Source: Flavobacterium sp. | GTDB lineage: Bacteria; Bacteroidota; Bacteroidia; Flavobacteriales; Flavobacteriaceae | NCBI RefSeq assembly: GCF_017985075.1 | Contig: NZ_JAGNYF010000018.1 | Span: forward strand, 1-36,335 | Length of the DNA stretch: 36,335 bases | Reading direction: 5' to 3' | Shown: piece by piece, positions 7,466 through 14,224 of the stretch | Numbering within the stretch: position 1 is the first letter of the stretch | Layout: the number at the start of each line of letters is the position of its first letter | Made by a program: the position numbers and the translations under genes | Notes under the pieces: generated by a model | What the model saw: the letters and a program-made list of their open reading frames with translations, nothing else | Database searches by the model: none | Told to the model about the DNA's origin: nothing

Positions 7466-7509
7466 TTAGACGTATTAGACTTCTTAGATATTTAGATTTT
7501 CTGAAATCT
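7466..7509 (+). repeat. TTAGA short repeats and small hairpin
   Basis: TTAGAC, TTAGAC, TTAGA and TTAGA recur every 8-9 bp from 7466 to 7496, directly after the selO stop. They are followed by AGATTT (7494-7499) paired with AAATCT (7504-7509). AATCTGTGTT right after is the unit also seen at 11316 and 13688. Confidence 0.6.
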
Positions 7510-7541
7510 GTGTTTATAAATGAATTTAAAATAATAAGATT

Positions 7542-7949
7542 ATGACAACCGTTAGTACAACTATCAAAAACAAAACAGTAGCAGAAGTTTGGGAATTTTT
7601 CACCAATCCAAAACACGTTATAAATTGGAATTTTGCCGGCGAAGATTGGCATTGTCCGAAAGCAGAAAACCAATTAGAAGTCGGTAAATCGTTTACTTAT
7701 AGAATGGAAGCAAAAGATGGAGAATCGGGTTTCAATTTTACTGGAATATATACAGAAATTGAACCTTTTTCTAAAATAAACTATGTTTTAGCTGATGAAA
7801 GAAAAATTTTAATCACTTTTACAGAAATTGAAAATGGGATTGAAATAATTGAAAAATTTGATCCAGAAAATGAGAATCCAGAAAATCTGCAACAAGAAGG
7901 GTGGCAAATGATTTTAAATAATTTGAAAAAATATATTGAAAAAAATTAA
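7542..7949 (+). CDS. SRPBCC (AHSA1-type) family protein
   Basis: This 135-residue protein has the START/Bet v1-like layout of the AHSA1 (Aha1) branch: an opening strand with VSTTIKNKTVAEVWEFFTNP, then HVINWNFAGEDWHCP, a central sheet with VGKSFTYRMEAKDG and FTGIYTEIEPFSKI, and a C-terminal helix with EGWQMILNNLKKYIE. The fold forms a hydrophobic cavity. Most bacterial members have no known ligand; several are adjacent to small-molecule or stress genes. The protein is cytoplasmic, with no signal or membrane segment. The gene converges on the small gene at 7996 and the two share the terminator at 7963-7998. Confidence 0.85.
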   Translation: MTTVSTTIKNKTVAEVWEFFTNPKHVINWNFAGEDWHCPKAENQLEVGKSFTYRMEAKDGESGFNFTGIYTEIEPFSKINYVLADERKILITFTEIENGIEIIEKFDPENENPENLQQEGWQMILNNLKKYIEKN

Positions 7950-7962
7950 GTGAGATTAAAAC

Positions 7963-7998
7963 AAAAAAACCGATAGATAAACTATCGGTTTTTTTTTA
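7963..7998. terminator. bidirectional terminator
   Basis: CCGATAG (7970-7976) pairs with CTATCGG (7982-7988) around ATAAA, extended by an A run on the left and a T run on the right, so it works in both directions between convergent genes. The minus-strand stop codon (7996-7998) is built from the T run. Confidence 0.88.
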
Positions 7999-8226
7999 TG
8001 CTTTTTCGTAACGTTCCATTTCTCGGTCATAAAATTCGCCAGCTAGTGTAATTAAATGTTCCATTTCAGCTTCTAATTCCGTTTGATCTTCTTCTTCAAC
8101 ATCTTCTAAAAATTCTACAGAATCATCTTTTAGATTGATGAAAAATCTTGGATATTCTAAATGAATGACAAAAATATCATCAGGAAAATCAGTGTTGTCC
8201 CCTATTACAAATTTTGGTAATTCCAT
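7996..8226 (-). CDS. small acidic protein of unknown function
   Basis: This 76-residue cytoplasmic protein has no signal or membrane segment. The first 35 residues contain beta-prone stretches (IFVIHLEYPRFFINL). Residues 37-76 are strongly acidic and helical, with clusters such as DVEEEDQTELEAE and a closing EFYDREMERYEKA. I do not recognise a named domain, but similar small proteins occur in Flavobacteriaceae as far as I can recall. It is followed by a strong terminator and preceded by AT-rich heptads, so it is probably transcribed alone or from the MATE side. The coherent composition and clean start and stop make it a likely real gene. Confidence 0.65.
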   Translation of the reverse strand: MELPKFVIGDNTDFPDDIFVIHLEYPRFFINLKDDSVEFLEDVEEEDQTELEAEMEHLITLAGEFYDREMERYEKA

Positions 8227-8230
8227 GTTT

Positions 8231-8316
8231 TAAATTTTGAATTGTAAATTATAAATTTTGAATTTTCAAAAGTACAAATCTTTTGTCATTCCTCTTTTAT
8301 CTTTTATCTTTTATCT
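8231..8316. repeat. two 7-bp repeat arrays
   Basis: Array one (8231-8272) reads TAAATTT, TGAATTG, TAAATTA, TAAATTT, TGAATTT, TCAAAAG. Array two (8293-8316) is TCTTTTA repeated three times plus a partial unit, and it contains the stop codon of the MATE gene (8311-8313). Confidence 0.7.
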
Positions 8317-9669
8317 ATGTAATTTTAATAGAAACCTAAATCGTAGGTAAAGCATCAATGCGGCAGCTGTTAATCCGGCTAATAAACCAATCCAAACGCC
8401 TTCCGCTTTCAATGAAGTATATAATCCTAAATAAATAGATATTGGAAAACCAATAATCCAATACGCCACAAAGGTTAAATACATAGGTACTTTTACATCT
8501 TGCAAGCCTCTTAATGCTCCTAAAACTACCACTTGAATACCATCTGAAATTTGGAAAAAAGCAGCAATAATTAATAATTTTGACGAAACTGAAAGTACTT
8601 CTTTTATTTCAGATGCATTTAATGCCATTTCTGAGTTTACAAAAAACGAAGGAAAAATTTGACTTCCTAACATAAAAACCACTGCAAAAATAATTTCTAA
8701 AATAATAGCCATTAAAAAAATAGAATGCGCTACCGTATTTAGTTTTTTATAATCATTCAATCCTTTCTGGTTGGCTACTCGAATCATAGCCGTAACACTT
8801 AATCCCATCGCAAACATAAAGGTTAACGAAGCCAAACTTAAAGCAATCTGATTGGCTGCCTGACTGGTAGTTCCAATCATACCGCACAACCAAATGGCGC
8901 CGGTAAATAAAGCGACCTCAAAAAACATTTGTAAGGAAGAAGGAATACCCAACTTAATAATTTTATCTGAAACGCTTTTTTGAAAAGATTGCCAACCAAA
9001 ATTCTTAAAAAAGGATTTGAATTTTTCGTTTTTAGAAAGAATATAGTGCATATAAATGACCATAAAAACACGTGCGATTAATGTTCCAATCGCAGAGCCA
9101 ACAATTCCCATTTTTGGAAACATAAACAATCCAAAAACCAATAAAGCATTAATTACTACATTAATAATATTACCGTAAATTGTAGCATACATAGAATATT
9201 TGGTTTCACTCATTCCATCTGCAAACTGTTTGTATGCTTGAAAAATCACAAGAGGCACCAATGAGAAACCCACAATATCTAAGAAAGGTTTGGCTAATTT
9301 TACTACATCTGCGGGTTGGTTCATATATGACAACAATGGTTTGGCAAAAAACAACAAAAAGAACAATCCAAAACCTAAAATGGTGCATAAAATTAATCCG
9401 TTTTGAAAAGCAGTTCTTCCGCCTTCTCTATCTTTTGTGCTATCGAATTCTGCTATAATTGGCGTAATGGCTGTAGAAAATCCAATTCCAATAGACATTC
9501 CAATAAACACGAAACTATTTCCTAAAGAAACCGCCGCTAATTCTGTAGAACCCAATTGTCCTACAAAAATATTATCTACTACTCCAACTAACGTATGACC
9601 AACCATACCTAAAATTACAGGTAACGCTAAATTGAAATTGTATTTGAATTCTTTAATGTATTTTTTCAT
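8311..9669 (-). CDS. MATE family efflux transporter
   Basis: This 452-residue polytopic protein is of normal MATE length, with about twelve transmembrane helices in two homologous halves. The N-terminal half opens with LALPVILGMVGHTLVGVVDNIFVGQLGSTE in segments, including the family-typical helix 1 with Asp (VVDNIFVG). The second half begins around KLGIPSSLQMFFEVALF. MATE transporters export cationic drugs and metabolites by exchange with Na+ or H+; substrate and coupling ion cannot be told here. It is flanked by short tandem repeats on both sides, separating it from hisS upstream (100 bp) and the small acidic gene downstream. Confidence 0.92.
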   Translation of the reverse strand: MKKYIKEFKYNFNLALPVILGMVGHTLVGVVDNIFVGQLGSTELAAVSLGNSFVFIGMSIGIGFSTAITPIIAEFDSTKDREGGRTAFQNGLILCTILGFGLFFLLFFAKPLLSYMNQPADVVKLAKPFLDIVGFSLVPLVIFQAYKQFADGMSETKYSMYATIYGNIINVVINALLVFGLFMFPKMGIVGSAIGTLIARVFMVIYMHYILSKNEKFKSFFKNFGWQSFQKSVSDKIIKLGIPSSLQMFFEVALFTGAIWLCGMIGTTSQAANQIALSLASLTFMFAMGLSVTAMIRVANQKGLNDYKKLNTVAHSIFLMAIILEIIFAVVFMLGSQIFPSFFVNSEMALNASEIKEVLSVSSKLLIIAAFFQISDGIQVVVLGALRGLQDVKVPMYLTFVAYWIIGFPISIYLGLYTSLKAEGVWIGLLAGLTAAALMLYLRFRFLLKLHR

Positions 9670-9670
9670 T

Positions 9671-9760
9671 TTGTTACACAGAGGTTCGCAGAGGTTCGCA
9701 GAGTTACACAGAATACAAAAAATAATTTTGTGAATCTTTGTGTGTCTTTGTGTGTCTTTG
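9671..9760. repeat. two 10-bp repeat blocks
   Basis: Block one (9671-9720) reads in decamers: TTGTTACACA, GAGGTTCGCA, GAGGTTCGCA, GAGTTACACA, GAATACAAAA. Block two (9731-9760) is TGAATCTTTG, TGTGTCTTTG, TGTGTCTTTG. Block two is the same ACACARAG-type unit in inverted orientation. Together they fill the whole spacer between the MATE and hisS genes. Confidence 0.75.
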
Positions 9761-9769
9761 CGTAATATT

Positions 9770-11140
9770 TTATTTTAATTTTTCTATTAATTGGGCTAAC
9801 GAAACCGTTTCTTGTTCTCCTGAAATCAAATTTTTAATTTTATATTGATTTTGTTTGATTTCTTCTTCACCTACTAAAACCGCAAATTGAATCCCTTTTT
9901 TCTCAGCAAATTGAAACTGTTTTGCCATTTTAGCTGCATCAGGATACATTTCTACCTTAATATTATTTTGTCTAAGTTCCGAAATGGCTTTTAATGAAAA
10001 TAACGTTTCAGCTTCACCAAAATTTATAAATAGCGCTTTTGAAGTTGTGGATACTGTCTCTGGAAACAAACCTAATTCTTCTAAAACCAAATAAATTCGA
10101 TCCAATCCGAAAGAAATTCCAACACCGCTCATATTTTTTAATCCGAAAATACCAGTTAAATCATCGTAACGACCACCACCACCAATCGAACCCATAGCAA
10201 CACCCGTTGGAGCGCCTACTTCGTATATGGCACCAGTGTAGTAGTTTAAACCACGAGCTAAAGTAACATCGACGTCTAAATTTGCCGATTTTAAACCTAA
10301 TTCATTAATAGCATTACAGATGAATTTCAATTCTTCAACACCTTTTAAGCCTTCATTTGAAGAGGCTAAAAGTGTAGCTAATTTTTCAATTTTTTCTGGA
10401 ATGGTTCCTGTAAAATTGAAAAGCGGTTGTACTTTTTGAATAGCAGCTTCAGAAATTCCTTTTTCAAGCATTTCTTTTTTTACGCCGTCTTCTCCAATTT
10501 TATCTAATTTATCTAATGCTACGGTAAAATCAATTAATTTATCAGAAGCGCCAATTACATCAGCAATTCCAGATAATATTTTACGGTTGTTAATTTTAAT
10601 GTGTACACCTTTTAAACCTAAAGCAGTAAAAATGGTATCGTACAATTGTACAAATTCCACTTCTTGCCATAGTGAATTGCTCCCTACAACATCGGCATCG
10701 CATTGAAAAAATTCTCTAAAACGTCCTTTTTGTGGTCGGTCTGCACGCCAAACAGGCTGGATTTGATATCTTTTAAAAGGAAACTCTAATTCGTTTTGAT
10801 GTTGCACAACATAACGAGCAAAAGGCACGGTTAAGTCGTATCGCAACGCTTTTTCTGAGATTTGACCGGTAATTTTTCTACTATTTTTAGCCGTTAAATC
10901 TTCTTCCGAAACTTTATCTAAATACTCACCTGAATTCAATATTTTAAAAATCAGTCTATCGCCTTCTTCACCATATTTTCCCATTAAAGTATCCGAATTT
11001 TCAAAAGAAGGAGTTTCAATAGGTTGAAAACCAAACTGTTCAAAATTAGATTTAATAATAGAAAATATATAATTCCGTTTAGCTACTTCTGTAGATGAAA
11101 AATCGCGAGTTCCTTTAGGAATACTTGGTTTTGATGCCAT
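9770..11140 (-). CDS. hisS: histidyl-tRNA synthetase
   Basis: This 456-residue class II aminoacyl-tRNA synthetase charges tRNA-His. Class II motif 1 lies around [14 protein letters not shown] (37-50), motif 2 is [15 protein letters not shown] (130-144), and motif 3 is GLDR (345-348). The histidine-specific HisA signature is [15 protein letters not shown] (294-308), with GGGRYDDL at 321-328. The C-terminal anticodon-binding domain spans about 365-456 (KALFINFGE onward). Length and motifs are normal for the family. It has its own candidate promoter at 11190-11219 and is followed by 10-bp repeats before the MATE gene. Confidence 0.97.
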   Translation of the reverse strand: MASKPSIPKGTRDFSSTEVAKRNYIFSIIKSNFEQFGFQPIETPSFENSDTLMGKYGEEGDRLIFKILNSGEYLDKVSEEDLTAKNSRKITGQISEKALRYDLTVPFARYVVQHQNELEFPFKRYQIQPVWRADRPQKGRFREFFQCDADVVGSNSLWQEVEFVQLYDTIFTALGLKGVHIKINNRKILSGIADVIGASDKLIDFTVALDKLDKIGEDGVKKEMLEKGISEAAIQKVQPLFNFTGTIPEKIEKLATLLASSNEGLKGVEELKFICNAINELGLKSANLDVDVTLARGLNYYTGAIYEVGAPTGVAMGSIGGGGRYDDLTGIFGLKNMSGVGISFGLDRIYLVLEELGLFPETVSTTSKALFINFGEAETLFSLKAISELRQNNIKVEMYPDAAKMAKQFQFAEKKGIQFAVLVGEEEIKQNQYKIKNLISGEQETVSLAQLIEKLK

Positions 11141-11189
11141 TTTTATGATTGTATATTGAAAAATTGTATAATGTATATCTAATAGAGTA

Positions 11190-11219
11190 CAAATATCTGA
11201 CTTTTAAATGGATTCGCAA
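11190..11219 (-). promoter_or_regulatory. candidate hisS promoter
   Basis: On the minus strand GATATTTG (11190-11197) differs from TAnnTTTG at one base, and a TTG lies 19 bp upstream (11217-11219). The implied leader is about 40-45 bases. Confidence 0.4.
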
Positions 11220-11248
11220 AAATCAATGACAAAAATCAATGGCAATTA

Positions 11249-11383
11249 TGAATTGTGAATTGTGAATTGTGACAACACAGATTTGAGAAATTTTTATATT
11301 TTATAAAATCTGTTCAATCTGTGTTCCCAAAAGTCATAATCTATTCTCTATATTCTATTTTCTATACTCTATTTTTTATATTC
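11249..11383. repeat. intergenic repeat cluster upstream of hisS
   Basis: Most of the 290-bp spacer 11141-11430 is repeat. TGAATTG occurs three times in tandem (11249-11269). AACACAGATT (11274-11283) and AATCTGTGTT (11316-11325) form a perfect 10-bp inverted pair. Then come six heptads TATTCTC, TATATTC, TATTTTC, TATACTC, TATTTTT, TATATTC (11342-11383). No gene or RNA is visible in the spacer. Confidence 0.7.
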
Positions 11384-11430
11384 TTTTCAAAAATCGTGTA
11401 ACATTTAAAACAAAATGTAGTCAAATAGAT

Positions 11431-12672
11431 ATGGTTGGATTATTTAAAGAAAATACAAAAATCGCTATTGATTCTATTAGAAGTCAGGCATTACGTACCT
11501 TTTTAACAGTGTTTATCATTGTTATTGGGATTACTTTTTTGGTAGGAATTTTGACCTTAACCAAAGCTTTAGAAAATAATTTATTTGGGAATTTCGCTTC
11601 TATGGGTGCCAATACGTTTTCTATAAGTCAATATGATTTTTCAGAACAAATTAACCGAAATGATGGTGATCAAAAAATAAATCCAATCATTAGCTATCCG
11701 CAAGCTAAAGCCTTTAAAGATAAATTTGAATTTCCTTTTACAGCTACATCGCTTTCATTTACAGCATCAGCGAATGCAGAAGTAAAATTTGACAATAAAA
11801 AAACGGATCCAGAAATTACTGTGTTAGGTGCTGACGAAAATTTTATTCCAAATAATGGTTTTGAATTGGAATCAGGTCGAAATTTCAATTCTTTTGACGT
11901 AGATAATAATAATTACGTGTGTGTTGTTGGTGCAAATTTCAAAGATGGCCTGTTTGAAGGTGTCAATCCAATTGACAAAACCATTTCTGTTAGAGGTGCT
12001 AAATTTAAAGTAATTGGATTATTGAAAGGAAAAGGAGCTACTTTTGGAAACAATCAAGACTTACGAATTATCGTTCCAATACAAATTGGACGTTCCATTT
12101 TTTCGCAACCTAATATAAATTATGATATAGCCGTAAAAATTAACAACAAGCAATTATTAAACGAATCTGTTGATAATGCAACATTAACAATGCGTCGTGT
12201 AAGAAAATTAAATCCGGTTGAAAAAGCTAATTTTGGAATCAAACGCAGTGACGATTTAATTCAAAAATTAGGTGAAAATATTGCGATAATTAACATTGCT
12301 GCTGTAGCAATTGGTGCTATTACCATATTTGGATCAACAATAGCCTTGATGAATATTATGTTAGTTTCCGTTTCCGAAAGAACACGAGAAATCGGTATTA
12401 GAAAATCGTTAGGAGCGAAAAGAGGTACTATTGCTTGGCAATTTTTTACTGAAACCTTTATTATTAGTCAGATTGGTGGAATTATTGGAATAATCTTAGG
12501 ATTGTTACTCGGTACATTAATTGCATCTGTTGCCGGTTTTGAGTTTGTTACGCCTTGGGCTGCTATTATTGCGGCATTTGCAACCACGTTTATAGTGACT
12601 ATTATTTCTGGATTATATCCCGCAATTAAAGCTTCTAAGTTAGATCCGGTTGAGGCGTTGCGTTATGAGTAA
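11431..12672 (+). CDS. MacB-type ABC transporter permease
   Basis: This 413-residue protein has the MacB/FtsX-family layout: an N-terminal membrane helix (about residues 20-45), a large periplasmic domain of about 230 residues (MacB-PCD type, containing EITVLGADENFIPNNG and the VVGANF...LFEGVNPIDKT region), and three C-terminal helices (about 285-310, 335-365, 375-400). The cytoplasmic coupling segment is SVSERTREIGIRKSLGA. Such proteins transmit ATPase movements to the periplasm, for export, lipoprotein release or cell-wall control. No ATPase subunit is encoded next to it, so its partner must lie elsewhere. It stands alone on the plus strand and converges on prmC. Confidence 0.9.
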   Translation: MVGLFKENTKIAIDSIRSQALRTFLTVFIIVIGITFLVGILTLTKALENNLFGNFASMGANTFSISQYDFSEQINRNDGDQKINPIISYPQAKAFKDKFEFPFTATSLSFTASANAEVKFDNKKTDPEITVLGADENFIPNNGFELESGRNFNSFDVDNNNYVCVVGANFKDGLFEGVNPIDKTISVRGAKFKVIGLLKGKGATFGNNQDLRIIVPIQIGRSIFSQPNINYDIAVKINNKQLLNESVDNATLTMRRVRKLNPVEKANFGIKRSDDLIQKLGENIAIINIAAVAIGAITIFGSTIALMNIMLVSVSERTREIGIRKSLGAKRGTIAWQFFTETFIISQIGGIIGIILGLLLGTLIASVAGFEFVTPWAAIIAAFATTFIVTIISGLYPAIKASKLDPVEALRYE

Positions 12673-12673
12673 T

Positions 12674-12769
12674 GCCCCCTAACCCCCAAAGGGGGAATGA
12701 AAAGATTGAGAAAAATTAGATACAAAAACTTTTAAGTTTTCTTTCTCCCTTTGGGATTTAGAGGGATGC
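12674..12769. repeat. long inverted repeat between convergent genes, possible terminator
   Basis: The left arm (12674-12697) is GCCCCCTAACC followed by CCCAAAGGGGGAA. The right arm (12743-12769) carries TCTCCCTTTGGG and AGAGGGATGC, which is a diverged inverted copy. Each arm is also self-complementary at CCC-AAA-GGG. The right arm overlaps the last codons and stop of prmC. It may end transcription from both sides. Confidence 0.55.
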
Positions 12770-13624
12770 ACAAATCATTCTGTCATTTCCCATAAAATCT
12801 TTACGCAATTCAATGTTTTTGAAACCTAATTGTTCTACTAATTCAACCGTTTCTTTTCCTAAGTATTGATTGATTTCAAAAAATAATTTTCCGTTTGGTG
12901 CTAAGCTTTTCAATGCTAATTGGGCAATTTTTCTATAAAATAATAACGCGTCGGAATCATCCACGAACAATGCTAAATGCGGTTCGTAATCTAAAACATT
13001 TCTTTTTATTTCTTGTTTTTCCAAATTTCGAACATATGGTGGATTGGAAACGATAACATCGAAAAGAAGAGGTTGAGATGTTGAGATGTTGAGATGTTGA
13101 GATGTTAAAATATCTTGTTGAATAAAATTTACTTCCACTTGATTATCTGAAGCATTTTTTCGAGCAATTTCTAATGCTTTTTCTGAAATATCAATTGCTG
13201 AAACTTGGCCATTCGGAATTTCTTTTTTTAATGCAATTGGAATACAACCCGAACCTGTCCCAATATCTAAAACCCTTTGCCCTTTTCCTTTAACCTTTAA
13301 CCCATCAACAATCCACTCAACTAATTCTTCCGTTTCTGGTCTTGGAATTAATGTGTTTTCATTCACTTCAAATCGTAAGCCATAAAACCAGGCTTCACCA
13401 GTTATATATTGAATGGGTTTTTCAGTTTTAAGTTCTGAAATTATGGTTTTCCATTTTTCTAAATCTGTCTCAGAAACTTCAAATTCAGGGTGAAGTGAAA
13501 CATCAATTCTCTTTAAATTGTGCAGAAATTCCGTCAAAATAAAAAAGAAACTTTCTATTTCTGAATCTTCCTGAATGGTTTGCAATTCAGAGAAAAAATG
13601 CGTTTTTAAACTTTTAATATTCAT
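12758..13624 (-). CDS. prmC: peptide chain release factor N5-glutamine methyltransferase
   Basis: PrmC methylates the glutamine of the GGQ motif in release factors RF1 and RF2, using S-adenosylmethionine. From ATG 13624 the protein has 288 residues. An N-terminal helical domain (to about 90) is followed by the Rossmann methyltransferase domain, with VLDIGTGSGCIPIAL (118-132) binding SAM and the catalytic NPPYV (194-198). I chose 13624 because the ten extra residues upstream fall in a repeat hairpin. Two segments look like in-frame repeat insertions: GLKVKGKGQR (108-117) and TSQHLNISTSQ (174-184), encoded by 7-bp and 8-bp tandem repeats. The frame is intact, so the gene is probably functional. 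Confidence 0.92.
   Translation of the reverse strand: MNIKSLKTHFFSELQTIQEDSEIESFFFILTEFLHNLKRIDVSLHPEFEVSETDLEKWKTIISELKTEKPIQYITGEAWFYGLRFEVNENTLIPRPETEELVEWIVDGLKVKGKGQRVLDIGTGSGCIPIALKKEIPNGQVSAIDISEKALEIARKNASDNQVEVNFIQQDILTSQHLNISTSQPLLFDVIVSNPPYVRNLEKQEIKRNVLDYEPHLALFVDDSDALLFYRKIAQLALKSLAPNGKLFFEINQYLGKETVELVEQLGFKNIELRKDFMGNDRMICASL
13073..13106 (-). repeat. 8-bp tandem repeat inside prmC
   Basis: TTGAGATG occurs four times without change (13073-13104), followed by TT. It encodes TSQHLNISTSQ between the SAM-binding motif and the catalytic NPPY. A change of one unit would shift the reading frame. Confidence 0.9.
13268..13302 (-). repeat. 7-bp repeats inside prmC (GGTTAAA family)
   Basis: On the coding strand the five units are GGTTAAA, GGTTAAA, GGAAAAG, GGCAAAG, GGTTTTA. 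They encode GLKVKGKGQRVL just before the SAM-binding motif. The same unit types make up the intergenic array at 4199-4247. Confidence 0.8.
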
Positions 13625-13637
13625 TTTATATTTTTTA

Positions 13638-13697
13638 AACACCGATTTACACAAATTACCACAAATTAATCGGTGAAAATTTGTGCAAATCTGTGTT
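13638..13697. repeat. 19-bp inverted repeat upstream of prmC
   Basis: The arm at 13638-13656 (AACACCGATTTACACAAAT) and the arm at 13679-13697 (ATTTGTGCAAATCTGTGTT) match as inverted copies at 17 of 19 positions around a 22-base loop. It occupies most of the spacer between the GNAT gene and prmC. Its AATCTGTGTT end also occurs at 11316 and 7505. Confidence 0.75.
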
Positions 13698-13704
13698 AAA
13701 TATT

Positions 13705-14187
13705 TTACAAATCTTTAATCATAAACACATCACAAGCATTATGTCCTGTAGCACCTATAGGTCCATCTATATAAGTAAATCCTGATTTTACATATAATTT
13801 TTGCGCATCTTTCATAAATGGTAAGGTTTCAATGTAGCATTTATCGTAACCTACTTGTTTGGCAAATGTTAAACATTTTTGCATTAATTCTTTTGCAATT
13901 CCTTTTCCACGAGCCTCTTTTGCTAAATACATTTTTTGTAATTCGCATATTTTAATTTCGACATCAATTAATTTTCCTATACCACAGCCTCCTAAAATAA
14001 TTTCGTCTTTTTCAACTACAAAATAAATTTCGGTGTCATCTTGATACACTTCAAATAAAGTATTTAAATGCGGATCTGCATAAGCAGTTCCTACTTTTGG
14101 AGCGTCTAATTCTTCAAAGACATTTCGAATTACTGAAGCTATTTTCAGATTGTCTTTTGGTTCAATTTCTCTTAATATATAGTTCAT
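13705..14187 (-). CDS. GNAT family N-acetyltransferase
   Basis: This 160-residue single-domain GNAT protein transfers an acetyl group from acetyl-CoA to an unknown amine. The acetyl-CoA-binding motif A is KMYLAKEARGKGIAKELM (about 104-121), with the R/Q-x-x-G-x-G/A pattern ARGKGIA. A central strand with ILGGCGIG precedes it, and YIETLPFMKDAQKLYVKSGF follows as motif B. The last part, IGATGHNACDVFMIKDL, is typical of a small GNAT group common in Bacteroidetes. It lies 80 bp upstream of prmC on the same strand, with a hairpin repeat between, and is divergent from ribD. Confidence 0.9.
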   Translation of the reverse strand: MNYILREIEPKDNLKIASVIRNVFEELDAPKVGTAYADPHLNTLFEVYQDDTEIYFVVEKDEIILGGCGIGKLIDVEIKICELQKMYLAKEARGKGIAKELMQKCLTFAKQVGYDKCYIETLPFMKDAQKLYVKSGFTYIDGPIGATGHNACDVFMIKDL

Positions 14188-14220
14188 TTGTAAATATAAA
14201 ATGTAAAAGTACTAAATTTG
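14188..14220 (+). promoter_or_regulatory. ribD promoter, possibly leaderless
   Basis: TAAATTTG (14213-14220) matches TAnnTTTG, with TTG 22 bp upstream (14188-14190). The ATG at 14225 is only four bases after the -7 element, so transcription should begin at or next to the start codon. There is no room for an FMN riboswitch. Confidence 0.55.
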
Positions 14221-14224
14221 TAAG

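Noticed and set aside
7461-7673. 70-residue minus-strand open frame after selO
   Set aside because: It covers the repeat region and the antisense of the SRPBCC gene; composition and position indicate a shadow frame.
9671-9760. CRISPR array
   Set aside because: Units are 10 bp without spacers and vary in sequence; no cas genes are present.
14188-14224. FMN riboswitch for the riboflavin gene
   Set aside because: Only 37 bp separate the divergent start codons, and the promoter ends four bases before the ATG.
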